Assembly (NCBI GenBank): GCA_003508835.1
Contig: PUFA01000066.1
Coordinates: forward strand, 9,442,501-9,506,500
Source: Eonycteris spelaea
Lineage: Eukaryota; Chordata; Mammalia; Chiroptera; Pteropodidae
Direction of reading: 5' to 3'
DNA: 64,000 nt
The position numbers were made by a program, and so were the translations under genes. Positions 1 through 11,620 of this stretch are shown one piece after another. Position 1 is the stretch's first letter, and the number at the start of each line of letters is the position of its first letter. Below the pieces are notes generated by a model that was not told the origin of the DNA, did not search any database, and saw nothing but the letters and a program-made list of their open reading frames with translations.

Positions 1-1448
1 GATGACTACCAGACTGAGAATTAAAAACGTTGCTTAGAACTAGCGTCGCCGTGTTATCTGCGCCCGTAGCAACGCCTCGTCCCATGGTTGACGCCGTCCC
101 TGGTCCCTTCGTCCTAAGCGCCCCGGCCCTTGTGTCCTAAGCAGAACCCTATTCCGGCTCCTGCCGGAATCCGTGCACCCCGAGTAGCTATTCTCATTGA
201 TCTCTCTCAAATGAATGCTTTGGCCTTGTATTTGGGGGCTAACGAACAGGAAATTGAGACGGAGAGAGAGAGGCCCATCCCCACCAGCGGCTTAAAGAAC
301 AGAACCTTGGGGACGTCGCGTTGGCCCCACACAGGGAGAAGCATGGCGGCGGGGGACACAGCGCCCCTGGCTCTCGCTAGACCCCGCTTCTGGGTGCTTG
401 CCTTCGTGAGGAGCTGGTGTCTTTCTGTTCTGAGGCCTCCCAGGTTCTCCTTGGGCCTTATATTTCATCTTTTCCCCTGAGCCACTCACAGACAATGAAC
501 CCCAAGGCAAGGGTCCTGTTGTGGTGACATCGGTCAGTCAGTCCTGCAAAAGCGACCCTTCAAAATTCAGTCCCAAGTAACACAACCTACCAGAAACAGG
601 CTCCGCTGTACCCAGATCCTCTGCCCTAGAGCTCTGGGGTTGTGCGGTACCTGTTTGTCCCACTTGACCCCACATGGCCCGTGGCTCCCAGCAGCACGGG
701 CTGTCACACCCGCATCACGCTCGACGGAGCCAGGCGGCCTGGCACTGGCACCGAGCCTGGCAGCTCCGACGCGCTTCCTCTCCTCACGGGGTTTAAGTGG
801 TTTTGCTGCAGCTTTCCACGCCCTGTGCCCCCGAATGTCCCTCCGTCTCGTCAGCAGGACGCACCCCCACGCCGGAGGAGGGAGCGTCACATCGTGACTG
901 ATCGACGTCGGCTCCGTGTGGGATCACGCTTTCCTCCCAGGTGGGAAACGCCGTGCCGTTTCTAACCGCCTCCGTCTGTTTCTCCCGTCCGTTAACTGGG
1001 AGCCAGCACCGCGCTCGTCCTGGTGGGACGGTCGGACGCCGCAGCCCGGCGAGCCGTTCCGAACCCCCGCCTCGCGCCCAGCCTCATCGGCGAGCGAGCC
1101 CCAACCTGCTCACGCGGCTCGACCGGGTCTCCCAGCACCCAGTCCCTGCGCCCAGGGGGCCAGCCCGTGTCACGTCACCAAAACCCAAGTCCTTCACCCG
1201 AAGGACGTGGCCGGAGACCTACGCGCATGGACGTGCGTTACCACACGGCCGCTGGCCACGAGAGCTGCGCACAGCGGAAGGTGCCTGCGACCGGAGACCG
1301 GCTGCAGAAGGGTCCGCAACAGGTGCAGACGGAATGGAAACAATGAAACAGATTCTCGCAACGTGCTTGGGGAGGCGGGGAGCGCTCACGTACGTGCACC
1401 GGGGGGGCGAGAGGGACACGCGTGAGTGAAGGCGTGCCGGTTTGTGCT
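1..1448. other. Unique GC-rich intergenic DNA
   Basis: I see no gene, repeat family or RNA gene here. Open frames on both strands are short, overlap each other and lack recognisable domains. CpG is moderately frequent from about 900 to 1400. Confidence 0.6.
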
Positions 1449-1898
1449 GGGCACATGCATGCGCACACGAGCGTACACGCATGCACACATGCACGTGCAC
1501 ACGTACACGCACGCAACATGCACTCGGTGCACACACACAAGCACACATGCGCACATGCGTACATGGGCACACATCTGCACATGCACATACTAGCACACAT
1601 GCACATGCACACGCATGTGTGTGGGCACACATGTACGCACACGTGCACACACTAGCGCACATGTGTGTACATAGACACACATGTATGCACACATGCACAC
1701 GTGCACACATGCATGCATGAGCACACATCTGCACATGTGCATGCTAGCATGTGTGCACATGCACATGCACGCATGCACACACATGCACACCTGCACACAT
1801 GCTCATGCACACACTAGCACGCACATATGTGTGCCTGGGCACACACATGTGCACACACATGCACACATGGGCACACGCGTGCACACACACGCACATAC
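1449..1898 (+). repeat. CA/CATG-rich imperfect tandem array (~450 bp)
   Basis: This is an unbroken run of alternating purine-pyrimidine DNA built from CACATGCA, CACACATG and CACGTGCA variants. Higher-order copies recur near 1570-1600, 1725-1760 and 1800-1830 (CATGC-CACTAGCAC-like blocks). Alternating CA/TG DNA favours Z-DNA and replication slippage. All frames in it encode only Cys/His/Thr/Met-type monotony, so the open frames are artefacts. Confidence 0.92.
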
Positions 1899-2324
1899 TG
1901 GCCGGAGGTGCTGGGAGGCAGGACCGCCGAGCATTACAGCTTTCTTCTCAGGAATTGCCTACATTTTCCAAAACGTACATAAAGAATGTGAATTTCTTTG
2001 GCAACTAGAAAAGAAGCTGTATGTTTATAAGGAAATAGAGGAAAACAGGAAATCCGGTGAGAAATCCTGTGCTGTCAACAGATTTGGACCTGCCTTCTGG
2101 GAGCCATGAGAAGCTCAGAACAAACTTCTTTGGCCCAAGGGCACTGAAACCGCACCTGGGAAGCTCCAGAGGAGGGTCGTTAACACATTCCAAACTTGGA
2201 CAACACCCATCCCTTCACCCACCACTCCCGAGCGTGCGCCTTCCTTTCCCACTGTGTGCAGTTCCCAGGACGGGCTCGCCCATCAGGAGCGTGGGGTCCA
2301 GGATCTCCTCTGCCTCTCCCTGAG

Positions 2325-2403
2325 GGAGGGTGCTGGTGGCCTCGGTCCCCCCATCCTGAGTGGGGGAGGGTGCTGGTGGCCTCGGTCCCCCATTCCGAGT
2401 GGC
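2325..2403 (+). repeat. 40-bp direct duplication, two copies
   Basis: Two adjacent copies of a 40-base unit start at 2325 and 2365. Each begins GGAGGGTGCTGGTGG and continues CCTCGGTCCCCC, then a diverged CATCCTGAGTG or CATTCCGAGTG end. It looks like a small local tandem duplication. Confidence 0.88.
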
Positions 2404-5400
2404 GGTCAGAGGCGAGGGCGCGGCCGGCAATGACCAAGCCCCACCGCATGCCCGGGGGTGAGGGCCTCCCCCCAGGGGAGAGGGGAGCGGGGGTCGGAGG
2501 CTCCTCCGCTTTGGACCACACGTGCCCGCTGCCCCTGCCATCTCCTCCAGCACGCGCGATGTTTCCTTGTTATGCCGAACTGCTGACATAAATGCAAACC
2601 ACGAAGGAAGTGGGATTAGGGAAAACATGCTTAAAATACAATATTGCCACAGCTTAAAAAGTTTCTATGACTCTGACTTGAGAGACTTTTCCCCCCTGCG
2701 GAGTCCTGGCACCTCTTAATGGAGCCACTGCGTCGCAGAAAACCCAGTTCTCCTTGGACTAATCTGTTTCAGAATTAAGTTGATTTATAACCAATTTTCT
2801 CCCCGTTTAAACAGCGACCCACACGGCCTCCTCTGGGGCACCCACGAGAGTCGCCCGGCAAAGCAGAGTCTTTGCAGACACGTGCGTACGGCGCTGGGCG
2901 CTTAAGGGAGCAGAACAGCGCATTTCCTCGTTTTGCCTCTGCCTTAGTTTGGGAGTTGTGCAGGCCCTTGGCTGGGACTGAGGAGACACGAACTAGATCA
3001 TTACAAAGCAGCCCGCTGGCCCCCGCTTTAAAGGTGACCGTGTGCGTTTCTGTCCTGTCCGTGGTCCCTGGCCATGCTGGATGAGGGGCTGCCTCTTCAG
3101 GACTTCGGACAGATGCCCTCTGGCCCCGGGTGAGCCTGAGACCCAAGTCACCGCCCACCGCAAACTTCCGAATGATGGGAGTGGGTCCTTTGCCATCGGC
3201 GTGGAAAGGCGGGTACATCTAAGTGACGGCCAGACACTGCCCTGAGACCCCAAATGGCAAGGACGTGGCCAGGCGGGCAGTCACTCACGTCACCCACCGC
3301 TTCCTCAGTAAAGCAGGGTGCTTCCCTGTTTCCGGCTCTTCCGGGCAAAGCACGTGGCCTACGTGCGTCTGTGCGTCTTTGCGGTGGGGACGCAAGGCGG
3401 TGACACCGGGCGCCCCAGAGAATTCAGCTCGCCGGCACCACCAGATGTGCTCCACCGGGAGGCAGAGTACTTCAGGGGCCTCCGTGAGTGGTGGCGTCAC
3501 CGCCCGGGCAGGTCGAGGCCCCTCCCATCGAGGCCGAGTCTCCAGCTCCTCCCAAGTGACAGCCCGGGCCTGGAGGGGTTTGAACGGCTCAGGCGGCAGA
3601 AACCCTGCCAGCCAGGTGTCAGCCAGCAGGTCTCTCCCGCTGCGGCAGGCGCCAGCCGGGGCGATGACCCCGGAGAAGGCTCATGATGGACCCGTCTCCG
3701 GCATCGGACTCCCACGGGGTGCGGCAGGAAGTCACCAACCCAGAACGTCCGCCCCACCGTCCCGGGGCGGCGGGGGGCGCACGGGGGCCGGAGACGGCGT
3801 TCTCCCGTCCGCGCCCTTCGTCTGGATCTGGGTGCAAGGCAGGTTACTGACCTGGCACTAGAGGCTCCGGCCCCACGGGCATGAGGCTGTCACTCACGCA
3901 GCAGGCACTCACTGAGTGGCCCCTGAGCCCCCCTGAGTGGCCCCCACGTGCCCGGGGCGGGCGGGGGAGGGGTGGCGGGGGCCACCGCGCAGCAGACAGA
4001 CCAGCTCTGCTCGGGGCTTCTGTGCTTCCGGGAAAGACACCGCCAGCCGCGAACGCCTGGCCTGTCACCGGGCCAAACGTACGACGGAGAATGCAAACCA
4101 GGCAGGGATCAGGGCCGTCAGGGCCTGCAACACGTCACCACCCGCTTTGGCGCCCGAGAGCCGCACAGGCTCCCCGCTCCCGGCTCTGAGGCCGAGCTGC
4201 CAACACGAGGCGTGGGGGGCTGCGCCCTGCTCTCGGCTCCGGCGTGGGGTCCTCTCTGTGCCTCTTCCAGCTTCGAGGGGCCGCAGGCGATCCTCGGCCC
4301 ACAGCCTCTCCTTCAAAGCCGGCACGTGGCATCACCACCTCGCCCTGACTCCCACCCCTGCCCCTCTTATAACGATGACGTGAGGCCGCCAGATAATCCA
4401 GATACCTTCTGCCTCAAGGTCCTGAACATCACTGTGTCTGCCGCATCCCACCGTCCTGTGTGGTGACAGGTTCTGGGGGTGAGGGCGTGGACGTCTTTGG
4501 GGGCCATCGTTCAGCCGGCCGGCCACACTAGCCAGGAGGACCTCCGGCCGGGTAACCAGGCCTGCACGTCGGGAAAGGCCTGGCATGTGCTTCTTTCCCC
4601 ACCGCCCCTGGCAGGGGGACACGTCACTCGGGAGGTACTGCTTTCCTTGCTAAGAAGTTAAAAAATAAGAACGCGATGATTTAGGGTTTGCTCGTTTTGA
4701 CAAGGAGAACGCAGATCTGAAATGGTTACGCCCGTTCTGTTTGTTTGGAAGTTGGAGAATCTTTGGGTTTAGACTTTTGGAGCCTTCTCTCCAGAATCCT
4801 GTTAGTGAGGGGCTGGGCGCTGGGCAGCCAGGGGCGGGAGGACAGGAGTTTGCTGTGTGTCCTGAGCACAGCCCACCCGGGGATCACTGCAGAGCCCACT
4901 GTGCGTATGGCATCACCATGGGAATAGGCCGCCCATGGGCGACACCCCGACTCTCTCGGGAGAGTGAGACAGTCTCACAAAGCCTCATCCTCGTCCTGCC
5001 GCGATCTCACGGGCTGCGCGGCGGGAAAAGCAGCGGCTGGGAGTTGAAGGGACGAGGAGAAGGGAGGCGGGCGGGGGCGATCTCCACCGGACGTGGAATC
5101 CCAGGGCGCTGGCCGGGAGGGGAGGGGAGACGCGGAAAGCCTCCCGCGTGCCATCCGTCCCTCACGAGTCGCTCGGTGTCTCAAGTGACACGTCGTAGGA
5201 AGGAAACCCGCAGGAGCCCCCGCGGCCTGGGCGGAGCCCCTCGGACCAGCACCCTTGTCAGAGCGGCCGCCCTGCCCAGAGCAGCCACCTCTCAGGCCAG
5301 AGCTGCAGCACTCCCGTTGAGGCTGGGGACATGTGGCTGGCTCCGCCTGGACCGGGGGGAGAGGGTTCCCGGGACTGTGGCCGCTGAGCCTCGCGTGTCT

Positions 5401-5970
5401 CGCTCATCAGCCAGGCGAGCTGGGCCCGTGCTCCTCACAGCCTGGGTCCCAGGTGCAGGCCAGCCCGCAGGCAGCCTCTCTGGGCTTTCCGCGGGCCGTG
5501 CTCTGCCCCTGCCTCCCACGGCCCACGCCTGTGGCAGAGTGCACGGCGTCCCCAGTCGATGTCTCTGCATCGGAGACGCTCACCCCGGAGTCCCATCTCC
5601 CAGGACACAGACTCTGATCGCCCCACCTCTGGTCATGCACCCACAGCGCACGCGCCCCACTGTGGCCAGGTGTGAATGTGGCCGGTGCAGCCAGGAAGGG
5701 TGGCCGGGGACTGCGTATGCGGCCCCAGGAGGGCCCATGGTCCGCCATGGGACACTGGGCTTGGGTCTCACGTTTTCAGGGCAGGTTTGGAAACCAGGGG
5801 ACCGTTTTCAGAAACGGGAGACGGCGTCTTTGTGTAAAGGGCAAGTCGGGAGCTTGCAGAGGGAGCTGCTGTCCACAATCCCAGCGACCGAGCCACGAGC
5901 CGCGCGCACTCCTCCCGGCGGCCTGCTTTCCCTGTTTCTTAGCAACTAAACACCTGACTAATATTCCGTT
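2404..5970. other. Intergenic DNA, no supported gene
   Basis: GC-rich, CpG-containing unique sequence, especially 3.4-4.3 kb and 4.9-5.9 kb. The longest open frame (4741-5949, + strand) has no domain, signal peptide or family resemblance that I recognise, and comparable frames overlap it on the other strand. I name no gene or repeat here. Confidence 0.55.
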
Positions 5971-7130
5971 TTTTCCAGGGCTGTAGAGCTGCAAGATGTT
6001 AATTCTGACAAAGACATCTAAATTGTTACTCTGGAAACTCGCTTACGAGCTCTTCAGGGATGAGATGATGAAATGCCGCATTGAAAATACCCCTGATTGT
6101 TTCACCCCAGACTCCCCCGAAGTGGGGCCCTGCAGTCCCCAGTTTGCTTGCCGGCTGCCACGGGGGTCCCACTGCACGTTTGCCAGGGGGCTGGGGTGGC
6201 TGGGAGCGAGCCAGGCCCTGCGGGTGTCCAGACTGTCCGACTCCGACTCCATGGGCGTGCGGACACTTCGGACGTCGTTTGGGGCGGCGACCGGGTGGCG
6301 CGTAATAAGACATCAGTGTAAACACTCATATCACTGGTCCAGACTGTGCTGGGTCCCCAGGGAGCGCTTTGTGATCTCTGACATCTAAGCCACTTCTTTA
6401 ATGTCACCGCCGGGAGGGGAGGTGGTGTTGTTTAAAGCTGTCCTTGGTGGCTTTAAATCTCACACTGTTTTCATTACTCTGTTAGGTGAGAGTCTCTGGG
6501 TGCTCTCGGGAGACTGGGAAATGTCAGCGGCTCCCTTCCTGCCCCGCCTGTGGCCTGCCGTCAACATGCAAATCGGTGTCATCTTTGTCTCCCGGGTGAT
6601 CAGACGGGCTGGCTTGCGGTCCCTGCATCCTCCTGGGTGAGGCAGGCGGGGCCCGGGACATAGTGGGTGGGGCGCATGCCTGTCGCTTCCCCTTTGCAAA
6701 CTTTAGAACCCCTGCTGCTATTTTCTGCTAATTTTGAAAGCTGTGGAAAAGCCCTTCTTCTGGGCTGTTTTCTTGGTTGGGCTTTATGCGGTAACCAACA
6801 CATGGCCTTCTTTTTTTATGCATATATTTCTAAAAATGCCAGGCTCATATCCGACCTCGTGCCCGAAGTCCGGGCAGGCATGGCGGCTGTGGGGTCAGCG
6901 CAGGAGGGAGCTGTCTGCCCCCCCCCCTTACCCCGCCCAACCCCTCGCAGACCCCTCGTCTTTCACAGCGGCTCCCCCATCTGGGGAGGTCCGCCCCGAG
7001 CTTGCATCAACACACTTGTTCCCTCATCCGTGCACAAAGTTCCAATTCTCAAGGAATGAGAAGAAAATACAGTAATGCTAAAGCTGTCTTCAACTTAATT
7101 CAATTATGTTCTGACAAATTATTGCGGTGT
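5971..7130. other. Mixed intergenic DNA with AT-rich islands
   Basis: Short AT-richer stretches (about 5980-6110, 6690-6840 and 7040-7130) sit inside GC-rich DNA. An octamer-like ATGCAAAT lies near 6566, and a TTAATTCAATTA stretch near 7095. They may be parts of conserved regulatory DNA, but nothing in the sequence proves this. Confidence 0.35.
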
Positions 7131-7960
7131 GGTGACCGCTGCTTAGTAAGGCTCCCCGCCCACCGGACGCCGAGGTGGGCGGCCTCATATGCTCGGAAGG
7201 CACGTGACCCCAGGCGTTCTGACGTGGAGGAGCGCTGGGCAGCACACGGGCACTGGCGTCCAGCGGAGGGCTTTTTCCCGGGGCAGCTAGGAAAAGAGGG
7301 GAGGCAGAGGGGCGTAGCTGGCCGCAGGGTGAAGGGCAGACACCCTGGTGAACTGCAGTGGGTACCGGCCGCGGTGCTCCGGGAGGTAGCCTCAGGGTGG
7401 GTGCTGGGACCACCTCCTTCCTGGGGCCGCACTCGTCCCTTGTCTCGTCCCCCGTGGCCCCACATCAGCCGGTTGGTCCGCTGCTCCCGGAGCAGGCAGC
7501 AGGCCCCACGCTCCCCGCCGTGCGTGCGGACCCGGGGACCAAGGCTCAGGCTGTCAAAAGGCCAGTCTGTTCCCCAGTCTACAAGAGCCCTGCAGCACTG
7601 ACAGGAGCATCCTTGCTTAAAGGGGAGGTGACGTGATCCCCCCACCCACGCGCTGGACGGCAGAATGACATGAGAGGGCAACCGCGCAGCAGGGGAAACC
7701 CGCAGCAGCCTTGGCAGCGAGGCCACGCCCAGCTGAAGGATGCGACACACACGCAGTGAGTTCTCATCACGGGCTGGGCGCTGCGACCCGCGATCACCCG
7801 GTTCCAGGAAACCCGATAAAACGTGCGTGCGGCGCCAAGTGCATGCCCGGCTCAGCGGCGAGTCGACCCTGCCACTCTAAGACCCAAACCTGTGAACTCA
7901 GAGAGGCCGGGAGGTCCCGCGGAAAACCTCCCGGGTCGGCAGGGGGCTCGCCCAGCCATC
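7131..7960. other. GC-rich intergenic DNA
   Basis: Unique GC-rich sequence with many short overlapping open frames. I recognise no gene, repeat family or RNA. Confidence 0.5.
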
Positions 7961-9350
7961 TAGAAGGGGGATGAGACCAGTAGCAACAGAATTGTCACTC
8001 ATTTTATTAGCAGCTAACGGACACCGTTTAGCTCCCAGGTAATTCACCCAATTGATACATTTGCAAATTGATTTCAGCGAATTGAATTACGTTACATTTC
8101 AGTGAGCTAGCTGGCCCAGCAGCAAAGCATTCCCTGGACGAACTGACTGGCCAGGAGTTAGTTCTGTCGACCGCTGTTTTGGGTCCAAGGCTTGCCTCCC
8201 CCTCAGCCACCCTGAACAGGCCGTTCTCCCTCGAGGAGCTGGCCTTCTGCTACCTCGGGATGGTGGAAGCCTCTCTCTGAACTCGTGTCACTGTCTTGAC
8301 TTCACCACGCTACGCAGGATCGCACGGACAGCCGAACCAAGCAGCGTTTCCAGAGGCATGGGGTTGAGAACGCAGGGACCTAGGCGCCAGGCAGGTAGGA
8401 CCTCCCCTTTCTCAGCCAGGTGTGGATATGCAGGCTCCGCCCACACCCGCCACAAGGCAGGCTCCGCCCACCAGGCAGGCCCCCGCCCACGCCCAGGGTC
8501 AGATGCTGCTTTTCACGCCGCGCTGTACCGTCTTGGATCCGGGTTTGGCTGCTGACAGATGCTTTTCTGCCAGAGTTCGCAGCCCATCCACCCTCCGTCC
8601 CTGTACAGATGTGATTTAGGGCGTCATGAATCAATCACTGCTTTTGGAATTTCAGCTAACAGATGTCCTCCTCAGAGATTTTAATGCAAATTGTTAACCC
8701 ACAGACTTCCTTGGCTATTTTTTGTTGGTTTGTTTATTCAGAAGTGCCAGTTGTCTGTGAAGATAGCAAATGGCACGGATGTTATTTGGACGATGGACTT
8801 TGAGATAGGTCTTTCTTGAATAAAATAAATGACCCCATGCAACAGACATGTGTGGGGGTATCCAGGCCGAGCCCCCGCCACAGACGCCAGCCGAGCGTGG
8901 TGCCTACAGGCAGCAAGCAGGTGCACCGCGGAGCGCCAGGAATTAATCACTGCCGCAGGCGCTTTAACAGACAGCTGCTTGTGAAAAACGCTTCGGGGCG
9001 AGCATGATCATGACCACCAAACCCGTCTGAAAGCATCGTGGGGGTATATGGCTGTGAACACAGCCAGGCCTTTCAAAGTGAGGGGCAGCAAGCGTTTATT
9101 TGAGATCAAGAAGAAGAGCTCTCCTGGAATCATTAATTCAGGCGGAAGCTCATACAGTGCTTTGATTAGGAGACAAAGGCCAGGGGTGTTTAGGACAGAG
9201 GGAAGGGGACAGTGGGGACAGTGACATCCACAGGAGGAAGGCGTTGCTATTGGTGCAGAAAAGGTAACATAGCGACTTCAGTTCTAAACAACGTTTTTAA
9301 TTTTCAGTCTGGTAGTCACAACATTTGTATCCTTATCATCTTTGAAAGCA
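7961..9350. promoter_or_regulatory. AT-richer block, candidate conserved non-coding element
   Basis: Base composition drops to AT-rich within GC-rich surroundings and I see no transposon signature. Around 8040-8100 there are several AATTG/CAATT motifs and an ATTTGCAAAT palindrome. A perfect octamer ATGCAAAT (POU-type site) is at 8684-8691, beside TTAAC. This motif-rich, repeat-free texture is common in developmental enhancers near genes such as CDH4. Only conservation data could confirm it. Confidence 0.35.
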
Positions 9351-9699
9351 GGTGTTTGAGACACAGTGTCACCCTAGGCCCAGCCCGAAGGCCGTTTTCC
9401 CAGTTCTAACCAGGGTTCGAGGCCTGAGCCGTGCCAGGCGGCTCCTTTGGGACGGCAGCTCCAGCTCCATGTTAAGGGGCTACTCCTGTTTCATTGTTGG
9501 CAGAGCTTGGAAAGCTAACTTTTTTTGAAAGCAAAGGAGAACAAATTTGGAAGTCTTTTCTAACCAGACCCTTCAGCAATGAGCCCCTGTTACGTGGCCC
9601 TAAGCAACTTGTCACGAGACCAGGTCCCAGGGGACACTCGGAGCAGTCAGGATATACGGATCACCCCCAGGCCACACTGAGCTGCGTGTGGCTCTAAGG

Positions 9700-9845
9700 T
9701 CCCCGCCTGTATGGGACTCAGTGTCCTCTTCCGTCAAGTGGGGCAATAGCAGCTGCCCTATTTTCTGAGCTTCTGCAAACAGCTGATGAGATCACAGGCC
9801 TGGCCATCCCGAGTGGATAAAAAGCCCCCGACATAATCCAGCATC
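9700..9845 (+). mobile_element. MIR SINE fragment
   Basis: The segment follows the MIR core order in the sense direction: a CTCAGTGTCCTCTTCCGTCAA-like block (MIR CTCAGTTTCCTCATCTGTAA), then AGTGGGGCAATAGCAGC, then a TGATGAGAT block corresponding to the GTGAGGATTAAATGAG part. It is diverged and has no intact ends. Confidence 0.65.
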
Positions 9846-11389
9846 GGTCCTGCCTCCCTCACTCACATCCCCCAAAGCGTGATCTCAGAAGCCGTTTCTT
9901 CAGCAGAACAGAAAGAACTCTAGTAAAAGTCAAGCCCGTACTTCTGAGCCTCCTTGACCAAACTCCCGTGGTGATGAGCAGACAGGACCATCCAGTGCGG
10001 CAGAGAGCAGGTGGTGGGTGCCCGCATGCTCCCTCCGCTTGGGAAGTGTGAGGATGGCACAGGCCATGGTGCGCCAAGCAAGGAGGCCGGTCTGTTCCCT
10101 GAGACGCCCTCAGTTCCCCACAGACAGGAAGTGGAAAGAAACACTGTCCCAGCAGGAAATGCAGCCACTGGGGTAACTCCTTCCCAGGACCTCAGGGCGG
10201 GGCTGTTGGCGGGGACAGCCAGGCTGGCTCTCTCTGCTGCAGCCCCCATGGTGACGTTTCCACTGCATGTTGGTAAGGAGCTTAGCGGTATAGACGTGGA
10301 AGTGACCACACATTGGAAGTGACCACACAGCACAGGGCTTAGTGACAGGAGAGAGGCCACTGATGACCTGCACAGCAGTGTGTCCCGCCTGCCCTTGCCA
10401 GACCTGGGACCAAGCTCACACTATCTGTCCCTCAGGGCCCCCAGGTGTGAGCAGGGGACTGGCAGGTGCAAGGGCGGCCATCTCGAGGCCAGCGAGGGCC
10501 AGCAGGGGCGGGGCGCAGGGGCACCCACCCAGAGGCCGCCCCCTCCCGATTCTGTGTCTCCGGCCCCTCGGCCAGCGCACCCCCTTTATGCTTCAGCACC
10601 GTGGCTGTGTTGTCACGTCCTTGATCGTGCAGGTGGCTCTCGCACACCTCCAGACGCAGGGGTCACTTCAGCGGCTCCACGGTGATGCCTCCTCGGGGTC
10701 AGCATTTCTCTTCCAAGGACATGGCTTGGCAGTCAGCACCTGCAAGGTGCCCGTGACTCTGTCCCATGAGTATCGGTTCTGTCCCTCGAATGCCTGGCGG
10801 GTTCCGAGGTCAGTCGTTGCCCCTCCGGGTCCTCTCTCTGTCCCCAAGGCTTCCCAGCACACCGTGCACAGCTCCTGACACATTCGCCCACTGCACGGAC
10901 ACACCACATGCCCCACTACAGAGCGCTCGGGAGCGCGGTGATGGGGCCATGTTCCTGGGTGTCAATGCTCAGTGCCTGTCTCAGCCTGGAATAATTCAGA
11001 GTTTTGACATTACGAACCTCAGGCAGCTTGTCCACTCGAGAACGGAAAGGCCTCAGGCCTCATCCTGGATGCAGCGGCCCGGCCGCACCTGCAGAGCGTG
11101 GCGACGGCAGCACAGACTTGGGGTGCACGGCTGGGGAGGTGCGGGCTTGGGTCCTGGCCATGTCCTTCCCAAGGTGACAGTGCTGGACTCAGGACTCAGA
11201 CCTGCGGGTGGCAGGAGCCCACAGCTCAGCTCCGAGGAGAGTCAGTGGGGTGACACGCTCCGCCCTGGGACACTCCGCCCTCCAGGCGGCGGTGCAAGGG
11301 GCGCTGGGAGGAGAACGCTTCCGAGGCTTCTGTTAAAATAAACGCACGTGTCAATCAGCCTCTTCATCTTCAAACCCACGTTAAAAATA
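9846..11389. other. Intergenic DNA, no supported gene
   Basis: Mostly unique GC-rich sequence. A short local duplication of the phrase GAAGTGACCACACA lies near 10299-10328. Several open frames over 300 bases overlap on both strands without recognisable domains. Confidence 0.5.
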
Positions 11390-11620
11390 CCTCACCTGGG
11401 GCTTGGGGAGCACATAACAAGCACCGTGCTATCTGTCACTCACGGGCTGCCTAGTTGCCGAGCCAAAGGCCTCACCTACAGCTCTCATTCAATTTCATCT
11501 TCGCACGGCCTGCAAGACAGAGGTGGCTCCTGCCTTTCGCAGAGGAGGGGGCAGGGGTCAGACGGTTTGCGCACTGGCCTGAGGTCACCCGCCATCAGGG
11601 TAGAGCTGGGCTGGGGGCAC
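11390..11620 (-). mobile_element. MIR SINE, reverse orientation
   Basis: Read on + this follows the MIR antisense order: GCACCGTGCTATCTGTCAC, then CTCATTCAATTTCATCTTCG (MIR antisense CTCATTTAATCCTCACAAC), then a CAGAGGAGG block, then CTGAGGTCACCCGCCATCAGG (antisense CAAGGTCACACAGCTAGTAAG). The order and spacing over 200 bases make the call good despite high divergence. Confidence 0.7.

Noticed and set aside
1219..1796. Cys/His/Met-rich proteins from open frames
   Set aside because: They are translations of the CA/CATG repeat in different frames.
4741..5949. 402-aa open frame, possible intergenic gene
   Set aside because: No recognisable domain, signal or membrane segment, and other frames overlap it. 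GC-rich DNA produces such frames by chance.
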